Source: Siphonodentalium dalli (taxonomy: Eukaryota; Mollusca; Scaphopoda; Gadilida; Siphonodentaliidae). Taken from it: DNA of 64,000 nucleotides. Each line of letters begins with the position of its first letter. Positions within the stretch are counted from its first letter, which is position 1. The stretch covers positions 62,293,094 to 62,357,093 of the forward strand of contig CP136065.1 of NCBI GenBank assembly GCA_032622095.1, in the 5' to 3' direction. The notes under the pieces were generated by a model that saw only the letters and a program-made list of their open reading frames with translations, was not told the origin of the DNA and did not search any database. The position numbers and the translations under genes were made by a program. This document shows, piece after piece, positions 34,801-45,028 of the stretch.

Positions 34801-37800
34801 ACAGAAATTATACTTGTATGTAGAGCATGAACAGTTCATGCTGTATTTGGAACCTAGGCTTTTTAGCCGAGGAAATATTTCTGGCCTTGGCAATTTTTTA
34901 GCATAGGCGATTTTTTGCTAATTAAAGGTACTCAATCCGAACAGAGGGGGTCCCCATCTCAACAGATTCCAACAACAACAATCCGATCAGAGGGTCCTAT
35001 ATTACTATTTCTTTGGCGTTGGGGGTAAAACATATTTGATTCGAGTCGAGGAACCCATCAAACAAAGCTCAGAGTTATTAGATATTGATTTTTGAAATTT
35101 GTTATTTTCTCGAGATGAGTACTAATAATTGCCGTCAATTTCGTATCCTGCCAGAAAGTATTCCCGATAATGAAAAATAATAGATTTCTAAAATCGATAT
35201 CTAACAAATCTGAGCTTTGATGGGTGACTTCCTCGACTCGAATCAAATATTTTTGACCCCCGAAGCCATTGAAATAGTAATTGAGAGGAGTTTTATCGGA
35301 TTGAGTACCTTTAACAGAGCTGTATTTTGTATATTGGAGGTCTCACTTTTTGGACCCAATGGTTGAAAGAAAATATCTGAAAGTTGATTTTATGTTCCAA
35401 ATAATTATATAATAATAGAGTTGGTTTACAAACTTTTAAGTGTCTGTTTCGGTTATTGGGACCAACAATTGTGACGGAGATTGCATATTTGTTAAATTTT
35501 TCCGTGTGTTAACTTTAACTGTAATTCATATTTTCATGTAAACAAATTCAAAGGCAGAATTGTTTCAAATTATCTTTAAATATCTCTACAGCATGGTATA
35601 ATATTTCTAACGGGGGTTCTGCGATGAGCGCCCTGCTCTCTGGTGGAACAGAGTGTGAAGTTATTCAATGCGACGGTACAGTTGGTTATGGAGGCAGTCC
35701 CGATGAAGATGGAGAGACAACTTTAGATGCGCTGGTCATGGATGGGTAAGTAAGAGAGCATGGACATTGCTAGATGGTCTCCAGCGGAGTTGCACCAATC
35801 TGCCTCTTTGAACCAGACAGAGATTTCTGGGCCAGGCAATTCAATTTACTCCCCCACCTCACTTGGCTTGAAATATATTGATTGATATTCCAATTTAAAG
35901 TTTCACAAGTTCATGCAGCCAGATCATTTTCCTCATAACTAATTACTTCTGCTATGGGTAATTTGGATATAAACATTTATTAACACACGAAGTGATCGTT
36001 TACACTCGCAGTATAAACATATACCCAGAGTAGGCAGGGGTGGTGAAAAAAGTTCCGGACGCGTAGGCATGCGGGGGTGTGTGGGTCATCATCAGCTAAA
36101 AATCTGTTGTGTTCCGCAAGCTGAACATTTTATTTCAAAATATATCATTAATTTTGACACATAAATGACAATAAACATTGTATACTGAAGTATATACTAC
36201 ATATAGCAGTGAATTTTGTTATATTGGAGTGGGCCGATTATCACTTCAGAACCCATGGGTGTATATAATTCATCAATCTTCCAGATTGTGACCCGAAACA
36301 ATATTTGGCACTACCTGCATGCGAATCATAAAAAAAAATGAAAATATAAATAAAACTAGGTACATCATATCACATTATCCTGATCGAAATAAAACTAAAA
36401 ACTAAAACATGTTGTCTGTCACTGCCTGGCATATGGATAACATACTCGTGTATTCAATTGTATCAACCTGTTTGATGTTCCACATTTCATTTATGATGCT
36501 CCTCACCATGCACAGAACAAAGCCACATAATGGTAATCAAATTCATAGCAAAGGCTGTGTCCATGCACGTGTACATATATATTAGTCAACAGTTTTATAT
36601 CATTCTAATGTACTCAAAGGGTGCGTTTTACCAGTCTGATTTTAACTAGACCAAGGTTTCATTACAAGTCTACTTCATTTCTAATAAGACTGGTGTTTTG
36701 CGTGACTTGACGATTTGGTAAGACAATTAAGGACATTAAAAACATTTTTTTAAATGCAATGGCTGTGACCTCAGTACACTTCTAGATTTTTAATGTTTAT
36801 AACTGCAGGTTCGCAGTCAGAACCAGTAGGAAAAGAAAGGTGGGCCTTTATCGAAGAATCGAGCAAGTTGGTAAAAATGAAACACTTAAAACATTAAAAA
36901 AAAATTCGTTGAGCGTGTCTCCAACTGTGTAACAAAGCATTGCACAGTATGTTATCGAGTAGATATTTGTCACAAATTTTCAAAAAATGGGTCAGGTGGA
37001 TTCACCGGGAAAAAATGGAGGTGGTGGGTGCCAAGATAGGTTAAAAAGAAAACATGCGTGTCCAGAACTTTTTTTAAGTAAGCTTTATTCACAAAGTAAG
37101 GTGTAAATCTGAAATTTACGAGAAAAAAAGTGTTATATCAGTTACAGGCACAATAACAGGTATGGTTTAACCCTTTCTTGACGGAAGCTGCGCTAGTGCA
37201 CCATTAAAGATCATGTGCCAGTGGATTCTCTTTTATATGCAAGTATTCCATATAGCGAGCTTCGCATATAGGCCTATATGCGAATGTGCTGGGTTACAAG
37301 GTCAAGACAAATAATGTTAGGCGCAAGTTTTCTCTTATATATGCGAAGCTCCTTTTGGGAGACTCGCATATATAAGAGAATGCATTGGAAGCTTCAGTCG
37401 TGGAAGGATTAAAACAATTAGATCTTACTCAGTGAAATATGGCACAGTAGGCACTATGGAAGATCCCGGTAACTTACTGATTAGAACCTTCTTTTTTGAT
37501 CCAGTGACACTATGGACGCAGGGTGTGTTGGTGGTTTGACAGGAGTCAGGAATGCTATCGGAGTCGCACATGCTGTGATGAAGTATACAGACCACACACT
37601 TATTGTTGGAGAATCAGGTATATAGTGTTATCCTTCTTGATCTGCTGCGGTTATACAGAATATGTGCACGTTGTTAGCGCAAATAAGCTCAACTTGATAA
37701 ATTAGCTGCCAGTATTTAATATGAGGTGGGTCTACACGGTTCACGCTGTCAGTGACCAAATTGGCCAATAGATATTTTTTTTGGCCAAAAAGTTTCAAGG

Positions 37801-40800
37801 CTGTATTCAACAATCACCTCTCAATTACCATGGCATCTCCATGAAACCCTTAATCTACATGTAATCAGGTAATCAGTAGTTGCTCGACTGTGTGAATAAC
37901 AATTTATCTGAAGTCACACATGCTTACTTATCAAAACAATGATGATTAAATGCTAGAATGGTGTACTTTCTTATTCAAGTAACCACACTTTATTTGCCTT
38001 GATATATGATGCCGACTGGACCTATTTCAGTTTTTGCGGTTCACATCCATGCGCATTTCCACGGTCCAACTCGCGGTTTTAAAACAATTAATTTCTGTTA
38101 GTGCGTGTTTCTTTATATGTTTGTTTCAGATTCTCTTTTCTCGATGCTCCAATATCTTTGTTTTTCAATTTGGTCAAACTTTCTGAAAAATAGCCATACA
38201 AATTCAGAAATGGCCAAAAAATTGTCCAAAAATAATTTCCTTCCCGAACAGCGGAACTGTCCGATAGTACATAAGGTAGTAGATAGAATTTGATGTGTTC
38301 CCGGATCTGGGATAATCTTCCCTCCTCCGTTGATTGTATTGATAGGGTTAATTGTATAGTGGTAAGCACGATGTATAGGAGAGATATATAATACGATGAA
38401 TACGAGCGTACACACATAATTAACAAGATCATACCTTAATTGCTGATTAATGGTTGTACTCATTGTACAACACAGGTATGAGTAGACGAGTAGAATAATC
38501 CAGTAACAATAGTGTGATATACGCTATAGTAAACGTGTTGATAAAATGGATATCACGATACCTCAGATCTTATTTGAACACATGATATCACCAACTCTGA
38601 AAATAACTACCCGTTCTCAAGAGAGGGAACTTCACTCCACCTCAAACCTTGCTACCACCAAAACCTGTACATGCTTAGCTCCAGAGATTTATTTAAAATA
38701 TAAAAAGTATCAAACCTTCTGGACTCTTGATTGTTCCCGTACACGTACAACTCTACATTCGCAACTAGACTGCGGGACAGAACCCTGTAGATCTACTAAT
38801 TATATCCCCACTTTTCGATGAAAAATTGTACTGGATTGACTTTGTTCGCCTATCCGGCAGTGCCAGTGCATTCGCTTACATATGCGTGTCTCCCATAGGG
38901 AGCCTCGCACATGTATAGAATGCACTGGCTTACAAGGTCAAGGTAAAGATTGTTAGGCCAATGTATTATCTTATATACATGCATGTGGGGTTCCATATGG
39001 GAGACTCGCATATATAAGAGAGTGCATTGGCACAGGGTTTTCGCAAAATTTCAGGAAGCTCCATTCATGGAAGGGTTAACCCTTTCTATAGTAAATTGAT
39101 TAGTAATTCCCTTAGGAAATGTTCAGATATTAAGTTCAACAAACGACCATGTCGTTTTGTTGAGTTTATTATCTGAACATTTCCCACCAACAAAAACTAA
39201 TCCTTCTGCATTTGTATTGTCTTTGTGTACGACGGTCGTCTGCTTATACTTCCATAACACCACTCCGAATGAATAATAGACCATTCCAATGTATATGTTT
39301 ATAGCTGAATGGGAGAATCCATTAGTATAGAAAGGGTTAATAATCACTTTAATTGTTTTTCAGCTACCAAGTTTGCTCTGGAGATGGGATTTATGAATAA
39401 AAATCTTAGCACCTTGCATTCAAAGGAACAGTGGCTGAAGTGGAAAGCCAAACATTGTCAACCAAATTACAGAAGGGTATGTTTCACAGTAGATGACTTA
39501 AAGATACGGGCGGCGTTGGCGGTGGGTATGCTGTTAAAATATTCATCTCCGTCAAAAACTGCCATAAACAGAAATAATAGTAAAATATAGACAGACTTTG
39601 TTCTTATACAAATCAGAAATATGACATAAACAGTATGTTATTGTCAAATGTTATTCCTTTGTTATGTAAACAAAAGCAAAAAACAATACAGAACCAGGCT
39701 TTTGTTTAGATCCGGATATGGTAAACATAAAGAGCGTTATTTGTTACTGTTTATCACCACGGGCTAGCGTCACTAACTGCTATGGTAGAACTAGGATCAG
39801 ATTGAATTTCCCCAGTTGAAGTCACCTCGATTATGCATTTTATCTTCTACAAGTCAGGGGATATAGAAACTTCCCAGAAGGGAAAAAGTAACAACAAAAT
39901 TTTAATTAGAGACTAAAGATACTTCCAGAAGATGAGGCATAAGCAGAATGAGGTCCCCAGAGGGTGAATTTGTTGATGCTAGCTCGCTGTGCGGGATAGC
40001 ATCACTAAATTAATTCTCTGGGGACCTCATTCTGCAAATGACAGACGCACTATTTGCATCGGTTGACATCGGATCACATTGTAAGAAGGATACTGGTAAT
40101 ACAACTATACTTATTATCTTTCAGAACGTTATGCCAGACCCAGAACAGAATTGTGGTCCATATCATCCAAAATCCCAGACAAAGAAATTTGTTTCCTCAG
40201 ACCGCAGTAGGTTTTCAATTGGTCCGAAGAATCATGATACAATTGGGATGATTGTAATTGATGAGGCTCAAAGTGTGGTTGCTGGGACCTCAACAAATGG
40301 CGCCAGCCATAAAATACCCGGGTATGTCGTATGACTTGTTGTATGAAAGAATTTTGACTCTTTCTCTTTTTAGTTTTCAAAATATTATTTGGCAAGAAAA
40401 CTTTATCCAACATCTTAAAGATAGGAATTTCCCAATACATGTTATCACACATGTAAACACATAGCATTTCCACGTGTAACCATCGTGGTGCCATATAACA
40501 TGTCTATTTGCATGAATAAAACATGATTACCCAATTTGTAAATAAGTATGTGTGTGTATCCGCTCGTCAACAACAATCACAACATATCATATTCTTGTTG
40601 ATCGCGATACTTGTCATCGTCCTATATTAATAAATTAATTTGCAATCGCCACTGATGCACTCACCTTACAGGGCAGTCGACGTAAACATCTCCGTAATAA
40701 TTATAATAAATTTATATGATATACTGAGTCGAAATTTATGTCGACTGCGTACAGGGAGTCACGACCTTGAGTGACCTCTCGCAACGGCGTCCGCGCATGT

Positions 40801-43800
40801 CTGTACTATTTCTGGAAGAAGTTAATCAGTAATCTTAGTTTGTGGCTTGTAGATGTTATGTTGTATACATGTAGACAGGTAGATAGATGTATCTTGATCC
40901 TTTTTTATTGCAGGAGAGTTGGTGATTCTCCCATAGTTGGAGCCGGTGCTTAGGCTGACAGTGATGTGGGAGTGTGTTGGTTAACTCTTAGTTTGTGGCT
41001 TGTAGATTTTATGTTGAAAACATGTACATTTATGTTGATCCTTTTTTATTGCAGGAGAGTTGGTGATTATCCCATAGTTGGAGCCGGTGCTTACGCTGAC
41101 AGTGATGTGGGAGTGAGTTGGTTAACTCTTAGTTTGTAGCTTGCAGATTTTATGTTGAAAACATGTACATTTATGTTGATCCTTTTTTATTGCAGGAGAG
41201 TTGGTGATTCTCCCATAGTTGGAGCCGGTGCTTAGGCTGACAGTGATGTGGGAGTGTGTTGGTTAACTCTTAGTTTGTAGCTTGCAGATTTTATGTTGAA
41301 AACATGTACATTTATGTTGATCCTTTTTTATTGCAGGAGAGTTGGTGATTCTCCCATAGTTGGAGCCGGTGCTTAGGTTGACAGTGATGTGGGAGTGTAT
41401 TGCTTAACTCTTAGTTTGTAGCTTGCAGATTTTATGTTGAAAATATGTACATTTATTTTGATCCTTTTCAAAATTTATTGCAGGAGAGTTGGTGATTCTC
41501 CCATAGTTGGAGCCGGTGCTTAGGCTGACAGTGATGTGGGAGTGTGTTGGTTAACTCTTAGTTTGTAGCTTGCAGATTTTATGTTGAAAACATGTACATT
41601 TATGTTGATCCTTTTTTATTGCAGGAGAGTTGGTGATTCTCCCATAGTTGGAGCCGGTGCTTAGGCTGACAGTGATGTGGGAGTGTATTGCTTAACTCTT
41701 AGTTTGTAGCTTGCAGATTTTATGTTGAAAATATGTACATTTATTTTGATCCTTTTCAAAATTTATTGCAGGAGAGTTGGTGATTCTCCCATAGTTGGAG
41801 CCGGTGCTTACACTGACAGTGATGTGGGAGTGTGTTGGTTAACTCTTAGTTTGTAGATTGCAGATTTTATGTTGAAAACATGTACATTTATGTTGATCCT
41901 TTTTTATTGCAGGAGAGTTGGTGATTCTCCCATAGTTGGAGCCGGTGCTTACGCTGACAGTGACGTGGGAGCAGCAGCAGCCAGTGGTGATGGTGACATT
42001 ATGATGCGATTCCTTCCAAGGTGAGCGAGATTATTCGGACAACTGGGATGACAGAGTAAAATCTGGGCTTTATTTTCTGTGTCCCATGCAGGTGTTTCAT
42101 CTCTGACTGTCTCACGGACTTGATTTGATAACAATTTGGCTTCCGATCACTCTCTACTTTTACTGCCTGCATAAAGGATGCTCGATGAACGTTATGTTTA
42201 TTACGCCATGCAATATAGCTTTATGATAGGGACAGTGTACACTAAATCCGGCCATTTATGGGACAATGTCCTTTTATACTCAACACCGTAATAAATGCAA
42301 CAAATGAATGAAAATGAGCGACGGATTAGTGCAAATACAGTCATGTGCTGTATGAACAATGTTAACAACATGGTGATTATAATGAAAATGAATTTATGAC
42401 TGGACATTTTCATTATAATTATCATGTTATTTGCATCGTCCATATAGCACATGAGTGTATATATTTTTGCACTAATCCATGGCTCAAATTCATTCATTTG
42501 TTGAGTATAAAAGGAGATGGTCCCATAAATGACTGGATTTAGTGTACAGTACCCATTTAAGTCAACGTAAGCTTTATCACCTTCATGATGTAAATCACTA
42601 AATCTATCAGCCAATTGCGCTGAAATGTTTTGTGGTTCTGAAATATTTATAAACTGTTGGAACAAGTAAAGTTACTATATATTTCTTTTTCTTCTGCTCT
42701 CCGGTTTGCTGACGTCGTGCATATTAATTAGTATGAAATCCTTTGGTAAATGACACTTTTCCTATGAATTCAGCTGATGAATTGGGTAAGTTTTGTGCGA
42801 TGGATAAATAAAATATGTAGCTAATGTTGTCATTAACACTGTTATGTCCACTTGGGGGATTTGTCATCTATTGTGCCTTGCCATCTATTGGGCCTTGTCC
42901 CGTATATGCTCAAATCCCCATCATGAACTCGAACATTATGAGCGACGAAACTTCGGACACTAGCTACGAATTCTATATTTATGTTGGAGAAAAGATGTCA
43001 TATTTTTTTGCTGAATTTAAAGAAAATTTGCACACAAAATTTAAAATGTTGATTATGATCAGAGTTGTTGATTGAGAAACAAAGGAATTGATCATCTGGC
43101 TGTTTTTAGCTACAAAGCAGTTGATCTCATGCGAGCTGGTCTGGATCCGACTGAAGCCGCCAGGCAGGCAATTCTTCCAATAATTCGAAAATTCCCTTCA
43201 TTCAGTGGAGCAGTGATAGTCGCCAACAAAACTGGATCATATGGTTAGTAAATATACCCTTACCTAAAGTTACTAACAAATTTTCTCATGAGAAGACATC
43301 GCGAAAATCGTCAAAAGCATCCAAAAATGACAAGAAGAAGCACAAATGTTTGGTATGAAGAACGCTCTTTAATTAACGTCTTAATTTTGTACAATGAAAG
43401 CCTGAACGCTCTTTATGAGAGGTATTCATTGATTTTTATGCTCGTCCTACAAAACATTAAAAGGTGGTGAAACCACCTTTGTTGAAGTTAATATAACCAA
43501 AACAGTCCATACATTACATCATGGGTTCAATCGAATTATTTACTGTTGTAGAACATGTACATGTATAACTTGTAGAGTGTTAAATCTATATATCTTTAAA
43601 TTAAAGGCCCACTTAAATTTCGAACCCCCAGATCACATATATAAAATATATGCCATATTATATACCATTTTAAAGAGGAAGCTCCAAAACATTGTTTATC
43701 AACTTATCCGGTGTAATAAACTGTGAACATGTTTTTGTTGAGTTACCAACGTGTTTGTTGTCATCTAGATGGTATTATTTTCAATGGAGTGGGAATAACT

Positions 43801-44171
43801 ATATATCTTAAAGATAGAGTTATTCCCCTTCGATTTAAAATTCATCTTTAGTTTGAATTCTGTTGCATTCTGGGAGCCAAACGAGGGTAATTTTTCTATG
43901 ATTTCATCCGTTTTCTATTTCTGTATGGGCATCTTGACTTCTGAGAAACAGGTGAATCAAATGGTGATAAATTATAGTATTTTAATCATATTTTATGGCA
44001 TATATTGCATATCAAGTCATTATAAAAACACTAATCAGTGACTCGAAAATTAAGTGGGCCTTTAACTGTTTTTATTTTACAGGTGCTGCATGTCACAACA
44101 TTGCGTCATTCCCATTCTCAGTGATGAATCCATCGTTTAATCAAGTAACAGTTCTACATGTTTCATGTTGA
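31764..44171 (+). CDS. AGA: aspartylglucosaminidase, complete 8-exon gene
   Basis: Exons 31764-31899, 35592-35745, 37505-37617, 39364-39476, 40125-40321, 41913-42020, 43110-43243 and 44083-44171; all introns GT-AG, phases agree. Sum 1044 nt, 347 residues (human 346). Lysosomal N-terminal nucleophile hydrolase that cleaves the GlcNAc-Asn bond of glycoproteins after autocleavage into two subunits. Visible: signal peptide (about 1-28); TWGFVNAT with Trp37 and glycosylation site Asn41; autocleavage Asp210-Thr211 in NHDTIGM (human Thr206); substrate-binding Arg239 and Asp242 in GRVGDSP (human Arg234, Asp237). Human Thr257 is replaced by Ser262. Cys pairs for C64-C69, C163-C179 and C317-C345 are kept; both members of C286-C306 are absent. 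Should be active by motif content. Confidence 0.93.
31950..32225 (+). repeat. dispersed repeat pair in AGA introns, copy 1
   Basis: Starts TTAAAGGTACGG, runs through CAGTCAAAATCCGCCA, ATACAAATCAGAAATAT, CATAAACAGTATGTTATTGT and ends GGTAAACATAAAGAGCGTT. The copy at 39503-39750 has the same order and strand, about 80% alike. Confidence 0.75.
33600..34030 (+). repeat. TTCCAACTG-rich repeat, AGA intron 1
   Basis: Multiple TTTTCCAACTG phrases, then GGAAAATCAGAGTATGGGAA and CCAAAGTTGGGG. Same order as 53095-53473 in AGA2 intron 1. Confidence 0.65.
34926..35310. mobile_element. TTAA MITE, family AGGTACTCAA, copy B (385 bp)
   Basis: Ends AGGTACTCAATCCGA and TCGGATTGAGTACCT, flanked by TTAA (34922-34925, 35311-35314). 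Shorter than copy C by an internal deletion of about 95 bp. Confidence 0.92.
35592..35745 (+). CDS. AGA: AGA exon 2
   Basis: Acceptor CTCTACAG, donor GATGG|GTAAGT. Encodes [48 protein letters not shown]: the hallmark N-terminal AGA block, with the first disulfide pair. Confidence 0.95.
35746..37504 (+). other. AGA intron 2
   Basis: Holds a possible inverted-repeat element at 36043-37078 (ends TGAAAAAAGTTCCGGACGCG and CGTGTCCAGAACTTTTTTTA) and the hairpin MITE 37171-37408. No exon seen. Confidence 0.65.
37171..37408. mobile_element. hairpin MITE, family CCCTTTCTTGACGGAAGC
   Basis: Ends CCCTTTCTTGACGGAAGC and GCTTCAGTCGTGGAAGGA with TTAA on both sides (37167-37170, 37409-37412). Two internal hairpins with CTCTTATATATGCGA-type arms. 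Related partial copies: about 6463-6600, 38850-39075, 49868-50040 and 61117-61215. Confidence 0.75.
37505..37617 (+). CDS. AGA: AGA exon 3
   Basis: Acceptor TTTGATCCAG, donor TCAG|GTATAT. Encodes [20 protein letters not shown] and [10 protein letters not shown]. Nearly identical to AGA2 exon 3. Confidence 0.95.
37618..39363 (+). other. AGA intron 3
   Basis: No coding signal. The right end is built from two abutting MITEs sharing one TTAA: a hairpin MITE remnant (about 38850-39075) and the one at 39080-39336. Confidence 0.65.
39080..39336. mobile_element. TTAA MITE, family CCCTTTCTATA (257 bp)
   Basis: Ends CCCTTTCTATAGTAA and TTAGTATAGAAAGGG, flanked by TTAA (39076-39079, 39337-39340). A central palindrome reads AACAAACGACCATGTCGTTT. 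Inserted immediately upstream of AGA exon 4. Confidence 0.8.
39364..39476 (+). CDS. AGA: AGA exon 4
   Basis: Acceptor TTTTTCAG, donor AGAAGG|GTATGT, leaving phase 0. Encodes [20 protein letters not shown] and [18 protein letters not shown] ends 23 bp before the exon. Confidence 0.93.
39503..39750 (+). repeat. dispersed repeat pair in AGA introns, copy 2
   Basis: Second copy, starting within 30 bp of the exon 4 donor. Same internal phrases as 31950-32225, including the terminal ATAAAGAGCGTT. Confidence 0.75.
39943..40035. repeat. 93-bp hairpin repeat, copy 3
   Basis: Same hairpin, ending 90 bp upstream of AGA exon 5. Arms GCAGAATGAGG / CCTCATTCTGC; loop GCTGTGCGGG. Confidence 0.75.
40125..40321 (+). 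CDS. AGA: AGA exon 5 (nucleophile exon)
   Basis: Acceptor ATCTTTCAG, donor CCCGG|GTATGT. Contains [15 protein letters not shown], the linker ahead of the cleavage point, and [10 protein letters not shown] with the nucleophile Thr211. Ends [16 protein letters not shown]. Confidence 0.95.
40914..41980 (+). repeat. AGA: 141/147-bp tandem array of intron 5 end plus exon 6 start
   Basis: Eight units; the exon-like part starts at 40914, 41055, 41196, 41337, 41484, 41625, 41772 and 41913 (spacing 141, 141, 141, 147, 141, 147, 141). Each unit has TTAGTTTGTAGCTTGCAGAT-like intron text, TTTATTGCAG, then GAGAGTTGGTGATTCTCCCA and GCCGGTGCTTA. Units 1, 3, 4, 5 and 6 read GCT TAG (stop) where units 2, 7 and 8 read GCT TAC (Tyr). 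Only unit 8 is a full exon. Confidence 0.97.
41913..42020 (+). CDS. AGA: AGA exon 6 (true copy, last of eight)
   Basis: Acceptor TTTTTTATTGCAG, donor CCAAG|GTGAGC. Encodes [35 protein letters not shown]. Only this copy of the array continues past DVG into the 3' half of the exon and a good donor. Confidence 0.95.
42021..43109 (+). other. AGA intron 6
   Basis: Contains the 326-bp foldback MITE 42229-42554; otherwise no signal. Confidence 0.7.
42229..42554. mobile_element. foldback MITE, family GGGACAGTGTACAC (326 bp)
   Basis: Nearly the whole element is one inverted repeat: GTACACTAAATCCGGCCATT on the left mirrors GACTGGATTTAGTGTAC on the right, and ACTCAACA mirrors TGTTGAGT further in. A shorter relative lies at 49652-49863. 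No coding capacity; open frames here are by-products of the palindrome. Confidence 0.82.
43110..43243 (+). CDS. AGA: AGA exon 7
   Basis: Acceptor CTGTTTTTAG, donor TATG|GTTAGT. Encodes [37 protein letters not shown]. The two cysteines that pair in the human enzyme here are Ala and Val. Confidence 0.94.
43244..44082 (+). other. AGA intron 7
   Basis: Two inverted AAGAGCG motifs (43362-43412, GAACGCTCTTTA). Otherwise AT-rich with no coding signal. Confidence 0.6.
44083..44171 (+). CDS. AGA: AGA exon 8 and stop
   Basis: Acceptor TTTTATTTTACAG. Encodes [20 protein letters not shown], then QVTVLHVSC and TGA. Both cysteines of the last disulfide (GAAC and the terminal Cys) are present. The stop codon lies in the first unit of a 69-bp tandem repeat. 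Confidence 0.9.
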
Positions 44172-44420
44172 TTGACGATCCAGTTCTTATTGATGAGTCC
44201 ATCATTCAAGCAAGTAACAGTTCTACATGTTTCATGTTGATTGACGATCCAGTTCTTATTGATGAGTCCATCATTCAAGCAAGTAACAGTTCTACATGTT
44301 TCATGTTGATTGAAATTCCGGTTACCAGCGATGAGTCCATCATTGAAGAAAGTAACAGATCTATATATACACGTTTCACGTTGATGGACATTCCCATTTT
44401 CAGCGAGGATTCCACCATGT
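44100..44420 (+). repeat. AGA: 69-bp minisatellite across AGA stop and 3' UTR
   Basis: Units with GATGAGTCCATCATTCAAGC, AAGTAACAGTTCTACATG and TTTCATGTTGATTGA recur every 69 bp. The first unit is the end of the coding exon; the two central units are identical and the last is diverged. Because 69 is a multiple of three, a second frame (44165-44422, 85 codons) stays open through the array. Confidence 0.92.
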
Positions 44421-45028
44421 GACAGTGGTTTAGACATGTGAAGTATTGTTATTGGATAATAATTGATAACGAAAATAAGAACAATGTTGATCAATATTTA
44501 CATCTGCTTGTTGATTATAGATGTTTTACATTCATTATCATCATTTAATGACAGAACAAGTCAAACTGACTCTTAGTTCCAGGAATTACACATAAGAGAT
44601 TTCATTTACATACGTCACAAACATTAGTATGTGTCTAAAATTTCACTATTTTTTCAATTTTAAAATATTTGATGTAAACATATTTAATTCCAATCATAAT
44701 ACTTGTAACATATATGAACATTTAACAAAAGTCTTGAAAATATAGTAAAGATATAGGTGACTTGGGAGGGGAGTAAGCAACAAGCCCATGGCAATTTTGT
44801 CATTAACTGTGATCTCAGTTCGTATACCTTATTCGTAATTAAATTCGCACATTACTATTTTTAGCGCGCCCGTCGGTGCACGAAGTAGTACGACTCCTGA
44901 GTTTATACCAAACCACCGGGCAAAAAAGCGTATATGCATGTTGATGAGTTACGGAATACATGTATACACATTACGTAAGGTTGGACCGAATATTAGGCTG
45001 GTATGACTATAATTTACACGCGGGCAAG

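Larger units (their letters stand above)
31900..35591 (+). other. AGA intron 1
   Basis: Contains a dispersed repeat just after the donor (31950-32225), a TTCCAACTG-rich segment (33600-34030) also found in AGA2 intron 1, a 10-G run (34395-34404) and MITE copy B (34926-35310). No coding frame supported. Confidence 0.75.

Noticed and set aside
36043-37078. Inverted ends (TGAAAAAAGTTCCGGACGCG) as a full transposon
   Set aside because: Only ~24 bp of imperfect match and no target duplication; left as a remark in the intron entry.
40914-41980. Regularly spaced repeats that superficially look like a CRISPR array
   Set aside because: The repeats are direct copies of the AGA intron-exon boundary with no variable spacers, in a eukaryotic gene.
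42201-42665. 154-codon minus-strand frame
   Set aside because: Covers the foldback MITE at 42229-42554; palindrome by-product.
44141-44494. 117-codon minus-strand repetitive frame
   Set aside because: Produced by the 69-bp minisatellite; antisense to the AGA 3' end.
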